A stretch of DNA of 55,960 bases from Eggerthellaceae bacterium. GTDB lineage: Bacteria > Actinomycetota > Coriobacteriia > Coriobacteriales > Eggerthellaceae. How positions within the stretch are numbered: position 1 is the first letter of the stretch; every line of letters starts with the position of its first letter. Shown in pieces: positions 24,539-32,987 of the stretch. The position numbers were made by a program, and so were the translations under genes. Below the pieces are notes generated by a model. It did not search any database. It saw only the letters and a list, made by a program, of their open reading frames with translations, and was not told the DNA's origin. The stretch lies in assembly GCA_910575165.1 (NCBI GenBank), contig CAJTDS010000018.1, forward strand, positions 1 through 55,960, read 5' to 3'.

Positions 24539-25417
24539 CTAGGCGGCGGGCACGAACTTCTGCCCGGTGATCAGCTCGTAGGCCTGGATGTACTTCTGGC
24601 TTGTCTTCTCGATGACGTCGGCGGGCAGATGGGGCGGCTCGCCGGTGCGGTCCCAGTTCGCCGACAGCCAGTCGCGCACGAACTGCTTGTCGAAGGAGGG
24701 CTGGTCGGCGCCGGGCTGGTAGGTGTCCCCGGGCCAGAAGCGCGAGGAATCCGGCGTCAGCACCTCGTCGGCCAGGATGATCTGTCCATCCACGCGCCCG
24801 AACTCGAACTTCGTGTCGGCGATGATGATGCCGTGGGCCGCCGCATGGTCGCGGGCCTTCTCGTACACCGACACCGACAGATGGCGCAGCGCCTCGGCGT
24901 CCTCGTCGCCGATGATCTGGGCCAGGCGTTCGTAGCTGATGTTCTCGTCGTGGTCGCCGATCTCAGCCTTGGTGGAGGGGGTGAAGATGGGCGCGGGCAG
25001 CTTGGAGGAGTTCACCAGGCCCTCGGGAAGGGCGATACCGCACACGCTGCCCTTCTGCTGGTACTCCTTAAGCCCGCTGCCGGCCAGGTAGCCGCGCACG
25101 ATGCACTCGGCCGGGAACATCTCGCACTTCTTCACCAGCATGAAGCGTCCGGCCAGGTAGTCGGCGTAGGGCTTGAACTCGTCGGGCAAGTCGGCCACGT
25201 CGGCCGAGATGAGGTGGTTTTCCACCACGCCCTCCAGCAGATGGAACCAGAACACTGACAGCTGGGTGAGCACCTGGCCCTTGTAGGGGATCTCGTCTGG
25301 CAGGATGTAGTCGAAGGCCGAGATGCGGTCGGTAGCCACCAGCAGAAGCTTGTCCCCCAGATCGTACAGGTCGCGGACCTTGCCCTGTGCTGTCGGCTTG
25401 ATATCGATGGCCATCAT
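24539..25417 (-). CDS. purC: Phosphoribosylaminoimidazole-succinocarboxamide synthase
   Basis: 292 residues. It shows the SAICAR synthetase pattern: GKVRDLYDLGDKLLLVATDR near the N-terminus, ECIVRGYLAGSG, and IADTKFEFG followed by DEVLTPDSSRFW, which binds metal and substrate. It joins L-aspartate to CAIR. AAGGA stands five bases before the first of two adjacent ATG codons. It lies 15 bases after the histidine kinase gene on the same strand, so it is co-transcribed with the two-component system. Confidence 0.96.
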   Translation of the reverse strand: MMAIDIKPTAQGKVRDLYDLGDKLLLVATDRISAFDYILPDEIPYKGQVLTQLSVFWFHLLEGVVENHLISADVADLPDEFKPYADYLAGRFMLVKKCEMFPAECIVRGYLAGSGLKEYQQKGSVCGIALPEGLVNSSKLPAPIFTPSTKAEIGDHDENISYERLAQIIGDEDAEALRHLSVSVYEKARDHAAAHGIIIADTKFEFGRVDGQIILADEVLTPDSSRFWPGDTYQPGADQPSFDKQFVRDWLSANWDRTGEPPHLPADVIEKTSQKYIQAYELITGQKFVPAA

Positions 25418-25432
25418 GTGCTTCCTTTCCTC

Positions 25433-27064
25433 TTACGCCTGAGGACGCTTGCGGGCGTCCTTCTTTTCCCCATGCTTCTTTCTGCGCCCGTCCTCGATCA
25501 TGGGCAGGTGGATGGTGAAGCAGGCGCCCTTGCCCTCTTCGCCCTCCACGGTCACGTAGCCCTGGTGACGGTCGACGATCTCCTTCACCACCGCAAGGCC
25601 CACGCCCAAGCCGCCGCTTTCGCGGTTGCGGCCGGCGTCGGCGCGCCAGAAGCGACTGAACACCATCTTCGCCTCTTCCGGAGACAGCCCGATGCCCGTA
25701 TCGCGCACGGCCACCGCCGCCATCTCGGGCCCGCGCGATACCGACACGGTGATGGAGCCCCCTTCGGGAGTGTAGCGCACTGCGTTGGAGATGAGGTTCG
25801 CGGTGGCCTGGCGAATCATGTCGGAATCGCCCATGACCCACACGTCGGGCTCGGCGCTGTAGGAAAGCGACAGGCCCGAATCCACTGCGAAGGCCTCGTG
25901 GGTGAGGATGATACCCTGGATGAGCTGGCCCAGATCGAGCGGCTCCTCCTTCATGGGCGTGGTGCGGCTTTCCAGGCGTGACAGCTTCAGGATGGCGTTC
26001 ACCAGGCGGCTGAGGCGCTGCACTTCGGAGTTCACCGTTTCCAGGCGCTCCTCGTCGGCTTCGAACACGCCGTCCACCATGGCCTCCACGGTGGACTGGA
26101 TGGCCATGAGCGGCGTGCGCAGCTCGTGGGCAACGTCGGTGGTGAGGCGCCGCTCAAGCTCGCGGTCGCGCTCGATGGAGTCGGCCATGGCGTCGAAGGT
26201 TTCGCCCAGGCGCGCCACCTCGTCCTCGCCGTGCAGCTCGGTGCGGGCCGACATGTCGCCCTCGGCGATGGCCTTGGCCGTCTTGGTCATGCGGTTGATG
26301 GGGCTCACCAAGGCCCGCGCGAACAGAAAGCCGATGCACGACGCCAAAACGATGGCAGCGGCCGCGGCTATGAGCATGGCCTGGTAGGACTGGTCGCGGA
26401 ACTGCTCGTCGGTATGGGTAAGCAGCGCGTCGGAGCCGTACACCCACACGCGCACCGAACCCACGGCCACACCGTCCACCACGATGTTGGAGGTTTCTAT
26501 GCCGGTGGCGGAGGGCGGCGGCGCCAAGGTGGGGCCGTTCATGCCCGTGAGCCCGATACCCGACCCTATGGCGGCCGAATCGTAGACGATGGAATGGTTC
26601 AGGTTGTTCGTGATGACGATGCCGGCGCCGGAGCTGAGGCTCTCGGCGTACTTGGCCACCGCGATCACCTCGCCATTGTTGTCCAGCCGGCCGGTCTCCC
26701 GGTAGATGTCCGCGACGCGGGTGGCCACGGAGTCGGCCAGGGACTGCATGTTCTCCTTCGTGTAGGACTGGAAATGCTGGTCCCACACGAACGACAGCAC
26801 GCCGATGGCCACCAGCGCGGTCATGGCGGCGATGAGTCCGAAGCAGGCCGTCACGCGCATGGTGTAGGTGAAGCGGCTCCAGCGGTAGAAGAAGCCCTTG
26901 CGCGTGCTTTCGCGGCGCATGTTCGACGCGCTCTGGGACGGGCCCTTATGGCCCTCGCCGTCGGGCGTTTGGCCCGGGGCGCTCTGCTCTGGAACAGCAG
27001 AACACGCCGCCCCGTTGCTGGGTGCGGCGTGCGCCTGGGTATCGTAGGAAGGTGGTATAAACAA
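25433..27064 (-). CDS. Membrane sensor histidine kinase
   Basis: About 543 residues if the TTG at 27064 is used; an ATG at 26920 would shorten it by 48. It has a membrane helix (VTACFGLIAAMTALVAIGVL), an extracellular sensor of about 140 residues and a second helix (LIAAAAAIVLASCIGFLFA). HAMP follows, then a HisKA domain with VAHELRTPLMA holding the phosphorylated His, and an HATPase domain with NLISNAVRYTPEGG and the G-box GLGVGLAVVKEIV. It lies 41 bases after its response regulator. The ligand is unknown. The operon continues into purC and purL, so purine or nucleotide status is a possible but unproven input or output. Confidence 0.9.
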   Translation of the reverse strand: MFIPPSYDTQAHAAPSNGAACSAVPEQSAPGQTPDGEGHKGPSQSASNMRRESTRKGFFYRWSRFTYTMRVTACFGLIAAMTALVAIGVLSFVWDQHFQSYTKENMQSLADSVATRVADIYRETGRLDNNGEVIAVAKYAESLSSGAGIVITNNLNHSIVYDSAAIGSGIGLTGMNGPTLAPPPSATGIETSNIVVDGVAVGSVRVWVYGSDALLTHTDEQFRDQSYQAMLIAAAAAIVLASCIGFLFARALVSPINRMTKTAKAIAEGDMSARTELHGEDEVARLGETFDAMADSIERDRELERRLTTDVAHELRTPLMAIQSTVEAMVDGVFEADEERLETVNSEVQRLSRLVNAILKLSRLESRTTPMKEEPLDLGQLIQGIILTHEAFAVDSGLSLSYSAEPDVWVMGDSDMIRQATANLISNAVRYTPEGGSITVSVSRGPEMAAVAVRDTGIGLSPEEAKMVFSRFWRADAGRNRESGGLGVGLAVVKEIVDRHQGYVTVEGEEGKGACFTIHLPMIEDGRRKKHGEKKDARKRPQA

Positions 27065-27105
27065 GGGAGAAGCCTAGTACCTTGCGGCGGATACGACGGT
27101 TGCTG

Positions 27106-27840
27106 CTACTGCCCGCTCTTCGAGGGGTCCTCGAACCGGTAGCCCACGCCGTGAACGGTGTGGAGCCACTTGGGATTGCGGGGGTTGTCGCCGATCTTGG
27201 CGCGCAGGTTCTTCACGTGGGAGTCGATGGTGCGCTCGTAGCCCTCGAAGTCGTAGCCGAGAACCTTCTCCACCAGCTCCATGCGCGAGTACACGCGGCC
27301 CGGATAGCGGGAAAGGGTGGTCAGCAGCTTGAACTCGCTGGCCGTAAGGTCTATCTCCTTGCCGGAAACCAGCACCTTGTGGCCCGACACGTCGATGGTG
27401 AGCTCGCCGAACTCCAGCACCTCGCGCTGAGGCTCGGAATCGGCGTGGACGCGGCGCAGCAGGGCGCGGGAGCGGGCCACCAGCTCGCGAGGGCTGAAGG
27501 GCTTCACCAGGTAGTCGTCGGCGCCCAGCTCCAGGCCGATGATGCGGTCTTCCACCTCGCCCTTGGCGGTGAGCATGATGATGGGCACGTCGGAGTTGTC
27601 GCGGATGATGCGGCACACGCGCTCGCCGGGGCAGCGGGGCAGCATGAGGTCCAGGATGATGAGGTCGAAGTGGTGCTTGGAGAACTCCTCCAGCGCATCC
27701 TGGCCGTCGCCCACGGCCGTAACCCAGTAGTTCTCGCGCTCAAGGTAGGCGGTGACTGCCTCGCGGATGGCCTTCTCGTCCTCCACCAGCAGGATGCGGC
27801 GGGTTTCTCCGTTGTTCATAGGCATGGCTCTGTTGTTCAC
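27106..27840 (-). CDS. OmpR/PhoB-family response regulator
   Basis: About 244 residues. The receiver domain has ILLVEDE, the phospho-acceptor Asp in LIILDLMLP and KPFSPRELVAR with the conserved Lys. The C-terminal winged helix carries LTASEFKLLTTLSRYPGRVYS and RTIDSHVKNLRAKIG. I place the start at the GTG at 27840 because GTGAGGA lies seven bases upstream; ATG codons at 27825 and 27819 lack a ribosome site. It heads a minus-strand unit that runs on through the kinase into purine genes, and is divergent from the Tat protein gene at 27968. Confidence 0.92.
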   Translation of the reverse strand: MNNRAMPMNNGETRRILLVEDEKAIREAVTAYLERENYWVTAVGDGQDALEEFSKHHFDLIILDLMLPRCPGERVCRIIRDNSDVPIIMLTAKGEVEDRIIGLELGADDYLVKPFSPRELVARSRALLRRVHADSEPQREVLEFGELTIDVSGHKVLVSGKEIDLTASEFKLLTTLSRYPGRVYSRMELVEKVLGYDFEGYERTIDSHVKNLRAKIGDNPRNPKWLHTVHGVGYRFEDPSKSGQ

Positions 27841-27967
27841 AACTACATCCTCACACTCGTCAATGGGCATTGCGATCAACGTGGATTGGTTCCGTCTTGT
27901 TTGCGCTTATTGTAGCATTTACCCTCATAGGCTTACCCATCTGGGCGCTACCTGACACAATAGCCCC

Positions 27968-29455
27968 ATGACAGAGAGCAGAGAGCGCACCTTCGGCGCT
28001 GGTACCCATACATCCCGCGGGCAGCGGGGACGAACGTCTGCGCATGCCCGCTCCTCATCCCGGCCTTCCCGCCAAAGCACCTCCCGATCCTTTGGCTCCC
28101 CCACCGCCGGCCATGCCTCCTCGCGCCCGTCTCTGGGCGCCCGCAGCCACGGCCCCCATCCCAACCGCAAGCCCGTGTCGCGCACGGGCGGCTTCGACAA
28201 GCCGCTGCTCACCCGCCGTCGCTTCCTCATAGGGGCCGCCGGCGCAGGGGTGCTGGCCGTGGCGGGCGCAGGCGGCGCGTTCATGATCAACCGCTCCCGG
28301 CGGGCCGAGGAGGCCGACACCGTGGAGAACGTGCTGACCGTTCCCGAAGCGGCCGTGACCACCGTGGACGACCTGGAATATGCCGAGGACTCCACCGCCT
28401 ACATGAGCAAGGTGATGGACGTCACCCTGCCTTACGGGTCTTTGGTCTGGGAAAACGACGGCAAGGTTGCCGCATGCCTCATCCCCGGCGACGACGGGAC
28501 CCCGCTCACCCAGGTAGGGCTTCTGGACCTTGAGACCGGCACGCTGACCACGGCTCTTTCGCAAGCCGCAGGAGCCGCCGAAGGCTTCGAGATCTACGAC
28601 GTGCGCGCCACCAGCCACGGGGCGCTGTGGATCGAGTCCGACATCATGGACGGCCTGTGGCGGGTGCTGAGCGCGAAGTCCGACGGCGAGAGCGGCCTGG
28701 GCGAGCCCGTGGTGATGGACGAGGGGCTGTGCGAGGAATGGCAGACGCCCACCTTGGCCATCGTGGAGGACCAGGGGTTCTGGCAGGTGCTTCCCTGCCT
28801 CGACGGACCCTGCTCCACCGAGGACTCGGTGCTCATGCAGGCGACGCTGGGATCGGCCGACGCCTCGGTGGCCTGCACCTCCCACGGGCGCATGGCCTGC
28901 GCGCCCTACGGGGCCGACGGGGCGGTGGTGGTGGCACCGCGCACGGACACCTCCTCCATCCACTACCAGCTGACCCGCATCGACGTGAAAACCGGCCAGG
29001 TCACCGACACGCTGGCCCTTCCCCGTTCCATGAAGCCGCTGGAAGTGGCCTTCGGGCCCACCGGCTTCTCGTTCGCCTTCGACGCCGGTTACGCCTACGG
29101 CGACGGCATCGCCAACATCGGCACCTACACGCCCGACGTGGAGTCCGCCCCCTCCGGCGGCGATTACAGCCGCGTGCCCTGGTTCAACTACAGCCGCGTG
29201 CCTACTTGCGCCCCGGCCTGGTGCGGTCCGTACTTCTTCGTGAAGTCCACCAGGTCCGTCTGCGGGGTCGACCTGGGGGGTAGCACCTACTTCGCCTTCG
29301 ACGCAGAGGACGGAGCCCAGAGCTTCGGCGATTACCTTGCTAGCAGCGGCGCCAAAGACAGGATAGTCACCTACGCCAGCCTGCACGACGAGCCGGTTGA
29401 CGGCCCTGAAGTGAAGCGCTGCAGCGTGCGCATCTGGGCACCGGTGTCGGCCTAG
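27968..29455 (+). CDS. Tat-dependent exported protein of unknown function (possibly beta-propeller)
   Basis: 495 residues. An unusually long N-terminal tail of about 75 residues, rich in Arg, Ser, Gly, Pro and His, precedes the twin-arginine signal LLTRRRFLIGAAGAG. The following hydrophobic segment has no lipobox Cys, so the protein is released or stays anchored by its signal. The exported part has repeating Leu/Val/Gly strands and Trp/Asp turns (LVWENDGKVAACLIPGDDG, GVDLGGSTYFAFDAEDG) like a propeller of secreted WD/NHL type, but no signature is certain. There is no ribosome-binding site before the ATG, and CACAAT lies about 10 bases upstream, so the message may be leaderless. It is divergent from the response regulator gene. 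Confidence 0.7.
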   Translation: MTESRERTFGAGTHTSRGQRGRTSAHARSSSRPSRQSTSRSFGSPTAGHASSRPSLGARSHGPHPNRKPVSRTGGFDKPLLTRRRFLIGAAGAGVLAVAGAGGAFMINRSRRAEEADTVENVLTVPEAAVTTVDDLEYAEDSTAYMSKVMDVTLPYGSLVWENDGKVAACLIPGDDGTPLTQVGLLDLETGTLTTALSQAAGAAEGFEIYDVRATSHGALWIESDIMDGLWRVLSAKSDGESGLGEPVVMDEGLCEEWQTPTLAIVEDQGFWQVLPCLDGPCSTEDSVLMQATLGSADASVACTSHGRMACAPYGADGAVVVAPRTDTSSIHYQLTRIDVKTGQVTDTLALPRSMKPLEVAFGPTGFSFAFDAGYAYGDGIANIGTYTPDVESAPSGGDYSRVPWFNYSRVPTCAPAWCGPYFFVKSTRSVCGVDLGGSTYFAFDAEDGAQSFGDYLASSGAKDRIVTYASLHDEPVDGPEVKRCSVRIWAPVSA

Positions 29456-29510
29456 CGGGTTCCGAAGACGCGGCGGCGCGGCAGCCGCAAAAACCAGCGA
29501 ACGCATTCCC

Positions 29511-29536
29511 CTTGGGTCGCCCTTCGGCGGCCCAAG
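29511..29536. terminator. Hairpin downstream of the Tat protein gene
   Basis: CTTGGGTCGCC pairs with GGCGGCCCAAG (one mismatch) around CTTC, 56 bases after the stop codon. It has no T-run. It is probably a terminator or 3' end of the Tat protein message. Confidence 0.45.
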
Positions 29537-29574
29537 TGCTATGGATTGACTGTAGAACGGCTTCGCTGCTTCGG

Positions 29575-29602
29575 CTTTCATCAGTATAGAACCTGATGAA
29601 AG
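29575..29602. promoter_or_regulatory. Perfect 10-bp inverted repeat before the XRE regulator gene
   Basis: CTTTCATCAG and CTGATGAAAG flank an 8-base spacer containing TATAGA, a -10-like hexamer. An operator overlapping the promoter of an XRE regulator is a typical autoregulatory arrangement. The same repeat could also form a short RNA hairpin. Confidence 0.5.
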
Positions 29603-29613
29603 GGCTGCAAGGC

Positions 29614-30210
29614 ATGAACGTCGCTGAAGTCTTCGCTACGAATGTGCGGAATTTCCGAAAGGCGCAGGGGTTGTCCCAGGAGAAGCTTGGGGAGGCTGCG
29701 GGGCTGCACCGCACCTACATTGGCAACATCGAGCAGCAGGTGGTGAACCCGTCGCTGTCCAACGTGGAGCGAATCGCCGAAGCCTTGGGCGTTCCCGTCT
29801 CGCTGCTGCTGATGAGCCCCGCCAACGACGCGCAGGCCATCGTGGGACGCACGCGCAGCCGCGAGGACCGGCAGGCGCCGGTGCAAGACGACATGGCAAA
29901 ACCCGGCGACTCCCAGCAAATCTTGGACAACTACGCCTTGGCTACGTTCACCGACGAGGGCATACGCCTGCAGCCGCTTACCGTAAGCAATCCCAGCCTG
30001 TCGCTGCAGCTGCTGGCCACGCTGGTGCTACAAGGGCAGCCCGACGAGTTGATCCCCCAGCTGTACGTCAAGTTGGAGCGCGAGATGGTGGCGCTGCTGA
30101 TGAGGACCAAGACGGACGGACCGGCCGCCCCGGAATCCCCCGTTCCGCCTGCGCTATCACACGACGGCAAAGCGGCGCAGGCCAAGGGCCCGCGCGGAGC
30201 TACGGACTAG
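29614..30210 (+). CDS. XRE-family helix-turn-helix transcriptional regulator
   Basis: 198 residues. The N-terminal domain is a Cro/CI-type helix-turn-helix (VRNFRKAQGLSQEKLGEAAG, then TYIGNIEQQVVNPSLSNVER). The remaining 110 residues have an uncharacterised helical domain (NPSLSLQLLATLVLQGQPDE) that may dimerise or bind a ligand. The ATG at 29614 is preceded by AAAGGG eight bases upstream; an ATG at 29596 lies inside the inverted repeat and is less likely. The gene is convergent with the NCS1 permease gene. A target other than its own promoter is not evident. Confidence 0.88.
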   Translation: MNVAEVFATNVRNFRKAQGLSQEKLGEAAGLHRTYIGNIEQQVVNPSLSNVERIAEALGVPVSLLLMSPANDAQAIVGRTRSREDRQAPVQDDMAKPGDSQQILDNYALATFTDEGIRLQPLTVSNPSLSLQLLATLVLQGQPDELIPQLYVKLEREMVALLMRTKTDGPAAPESPVPPALSHDGKAAQAKGPRGATD

Positions 30211-30219
30211 CGAAGCTCG

Positions 30220-30229
30220 CCCCCCCCCC
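30220..30229. repeat. C10 homopolymer tract between convergent genes
   Basis: Ten C on the plus strand lie between the stop of the XRE gene (30210) and the stop of the permease gene (30238). It is outside coding sequence and so cannot switch a frame, but it is one of only four runs of nine or more seen in the window. Confidence 0.8.
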
Positions 30230-30237
30230 GACGCACC

Positions 30238-31653
30238 CTAGTCGGTCCGGCCGGCGGCGTCGCCTTCGGTCGCCACGGCACCCGCCGCAGCATCGGCCGC
30301 TACGGCGCCTTCGCGTACGCTGGCGCCGCCTACGACGAGGCCCCGCCCCGCGAGCAGCTTGCCGTCCAGCACCTTGCTGGCCGCCGTGTAGAGCACCATG
30401 GTAAACAGGAACGACACCACCGGCGGCACGAAGAAGTTCGCGCTCAGGCACACCTGCCCCACAACGCCGCCGGCAATCCAACAGGCCAGGGCCACGGGAT
30501 TCGACATGATGCCCATCTTCGGGTGCTTCACGAACACGCGCTCGGACACGATGAGCGCCGGCACCGGCGAGAGCAGCACGGACAGAAACGTGATGACCGG
30601 CAGCAGGTAGTCGAGGATGTTGCACAGGGCAAGCACGCTGGAGAGCGCCGTGATGAACACGGCCATCTGGGTGTGGGTGACCTTCCCTCCCAGCTTCGTC
30701 TCGCTCAAGATGTTCTGCATGGCAAGGCCGGCGCCGTAGATGTTGTTGTCCTGGGTGGTGCACAGGCACACCAGCGTGCAAGCCAGCACCAGGTACCCCA
30801 GGCCCATGAGCGCCGTGGCCTCGGAGAAGTTCGGGTTCTGGGCGATCTGGGCCACCACGCAGCCCACCATCTGGAACCCGAAGAGCCCCAGCAGAAACGC
30901 CCCGGCGCAGCAGACCACCACGTGGCGCTTGGATTTCGCGAACCGGCACACGTCGGCGGCGATCAGGCAGCCGAACAGCCAGCTGCCCACGATGGAGGCG
31001 GTGGCGTCGGTGAACCCCATCTCCATGCCCGCAGGCGGCGCGAACGAGAGCAGCGATCCGTAGCCGCCGCTTTGCATGCCCACCATGACGAAGCAGATGA
31101 CGCCCATGGCCACAGCGGTAGGCACGCCCATCCACGAGACGATCTCCATACCCTTGTAGCCGTGAGCGGCGGAGATGGACCACACCAAGATGATGACCAC
31201 GCCTATGATCACGCTGGGCACGGCGATGGCCGGGAAGTTCGCCGTCACCATGGACCCGAAGGTGTTGCCGTTGATGCCGATCCAGGTGACCGACGACAGC
31301 ACGATGAGCGCCGAGAAGATGGCCGAGCCGCGCTTGCCGAACACCATGCGCGAGAGAAATGCCGTGGAGTATCCGGTGGCGAAGGCCGCCAGGCCCATCA
31401 TGATGGCCACGGCGATAAGGAAGGCGTCGGCGCAGAGGAAGGCGGCGGTGGCCTCGGCGAAGGGCATGCGGTAGCCCACCGCGGCCCCGGTCACGAAGTT
31501 CGACACGGCTATGGGATAGCCGGCCAGCACCATGAACAGGCTGATGCCCGTCTTGCGCTTCGATTCCGGCACCGGTTCGAAAGCGTACTCGTAGGCGTTC
31601 TTGGCACCTTCGGCAGCCTGGCCCCCGTCCTGGGGCTTCTTCGATGCGGCCAT
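30238..31653 (-). CDS. NCS1-family nucleobase/cytosine-type permease
   Basis: 471 residues with about 12 transmembrane helices. The first helix (GISLFMVLAGYPIAVSNFV) and the internal pattern with ATGYSTAFLSRMVFGKRGS and TWIGINGN fit the CodB/NCS1 group, which takes up cytosine, hydantoins, allantoin and related N-compounds with H+ or Na+. The ATG at 31653 follows GGGAGG. It is last in an acyl-CoA operon where a substrate importer is expected, so its cargo may be the N-containing acid processed by the enzymes. That link is inference. Confidence 0.85.
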   Translation of the reverse strand: MAASKKPQDGGQAAEGAKNAYEYAFEPVPESKRKTGISLFMVLAGYPIAVSNFVTGAAVGYRMPFAEATAAFLCADAFLIAVAIMMGLAAFATGYSTAFLSRMVFGKRGSAIFSALIVLSSVTWIGINGNTFGSMVTANFPAIAVPSVIIGVVIILVWSISAAHGYKGMEIVSWMGVPTAVAMGVICFVMVGMQSGGYGSLLSFAPPAGMEMGFTDATASIVGSWLFGCLIAADVCRFAKSKRHVVVCCAGAFLLGLFGFQMVGCVVAQIAQNPNFSEATALMGLGYLVLACTLVCLCTTQDNNIYGAGLAMQNILSETKLGGKVTHTQMAVFITALSSVLALCNILDYLLPVITFLSVLLSPVPALIVSERVFVKHPKMGIMSNPVALACWIAGGVVGQVCLSANFFVPPVVSFLFTMVLYTAASKVLDGKLLAGRGLVVGGASVREGAVAADAAAGAVATEGDAAGRTD

Positions 31654-31730
31654 GATGCCTCCCTTCCTCGGCTCCCCAACGCGAAGGCCCCGCCGCGCCG
31701 CACGCAGGGGAGCAGCGGGGCCGAAAACAC

Positions 31731-32894
31731 TTACAGCAGGTCGGACGCGTACTTCTTCACAACCTGGCGCCCGGCGATATGCACCATGATCTCCTCGGTG
31801 CCACCGGCGAAGGAGTCGCCGCGGCAGTCCTGCCAGATGCGGCCGATACGGCACTCGGTGGTATACCCGATGCCGCCGAAGATCTGCATGGCCATGGAGG
31901 CTACCTCGGTGCAGGTGCGGGACAGGTAGCGCTTGCACAGGGCGCTGTCCAGGCGCACCGACATGCCCTGGTCGAACTCCCAGGCGGTGCGCAGCAGCAG
32001 ATCACGCATGGTCTGCACCTTGATCTCCATGTCGGTGAGCATCTCCTGGATGATCTGGTGCTTGTACAGCGGCATGCCGAAGGTCTCGCGCTGGGCGGCG
32101 TAGCGGGCGGCGTCCTCCAGGGCGGCCTCGGCCAGGCCCAGGCTATGGGAGGCCAGCATAATGCGCTCCAGCTCGAAGTTCTTCATCAGCTGCTTGAAGC
32201 CCTCGCCCTTCTTGCCCAGCAGCATGGACTCAGGCACCACGACGTTGTCGAAGTACACCTCGTCGAAGTTCGTGATGGTCTGGCCGATCTTGTGCAGCGG
32301 GGCCATGGTGATGCCCGGCATGTCCTTGGGAACCAGGAACATGGACATGGACTTGTTGTCGTGATCGGGGTTGTCATCCTTGCCGATGAACATGATGAAG
32401 GGCGCGGTCTCAGCGTGGCTGACCATGGTCTTCGTGCCGTTCAAGGTCACGGTGCCGTCGCCGTTCCACGTGCAGGTGGAGATCATGGACATGTTGTCCG
32501 AACCGGCGCAGGGCTCGGACAGCGCCAGGCTGAAGCACTGCTCGCCGGTCTTCGAATAGGCCTCCATGCCCTCCTTGACCTGCTCTTCGCTGCCGAACTC
32601 GGCCAGGTCGAACATGGCCAGGCCGTAGGACATGAACGGCATGGTGGCACCGGTGCAGCGCATGAGCTCGGAAACCACCAGGGCCAGCGTCACGGCATCG
32701 CCGGGGATTCCGCCGTACTCCTCGGGCAGGAACATCCAGCCGAAGCCGGCGTCCAGGTAGGCCTTGCAGACCTCGGGGTCAACGCGGCGGTCTTCGTACC
32801 ACTTCTGAATCTTCTCTTCGGTCACCTCGCGCTCGCAGAACTCGCGCAGGCTGTCGAGCATCAGCTGTTGCTCGTCGGTAATCGTGAAATCCAT
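31731..32894 (-). CDS. Acyl-CoA dehydrogenase family protein, CaiA-like reductase
   Basis: 387 residues with the flavoprotein acyl-CoA dehydrogenase fold: FSLALSEPCAGSD binds the flavin-substrate region, and FGGIGYTTECRIGRIWQD closes the C-terminal domain. At the place where most dehydrogenases have the catalytic Glu (YEGT), this protein reads AGGT (about residues 363-366). CaiA, which reduces crotonobetainyl-CoA, also lacks the Glu there. A reductase acting on an enoyl-CoA is therefore likely. The ATG at 32894 follows AAGGAGG. No electron-transfer flavoprotein genes are in the window. It is fourth in the operon, after the ligase. Confidence 0.9.
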   Translation of the reverse strand: MDFTITDEQQLMLDSLREFCEREVTEEKIQKWYEDRRVDPEVCKAYLDAGFGWMFLPEEYGGIPGDAVTLALVVSELMRCTGATMPFMSYGLAMFDLAEFGSEEQVKEGMEAYSKTGEQCFSLALSEPCAGSDNMSMISTCTWNGDGTVTLNGTKTMVSHAETAPFIMFIGKDDNPDHDNKSMSMFLVPKDMPGITMAPLHKIGQTITNFDEVYFDNVVVPESMLLGKKGEGFKQLMKNFELERIMLASHSLGLAEAALEDAARYAAQRETFGMPLYKHQIIQEMLTDMEIKVQTMRDLLLRTAWEFDQGMSVRLDSALCKRYLSRTCTEVASMAMQIFGGIGYTTECRIGRIWQDCRGDSFAGGTEEIMVHIAGRQVVKKYASDLL

Positions 32895-32987
32895 GGTTGG
32901 TTCCTCCTTCAAGTTGAACTCGCCTAAAGCGAAGGCACCGTGCCTTCGTTCATCCGCCTGGGCATCGGGTCCGGGCGGAGTAACACC

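Noticed and set aside
29596-29613. Earlier ATG for the XRE regulator
   Set aside because: It lies within the inverted repeat with no ribosome site; the ATG at 29614 has AAAGGG at the right distance.
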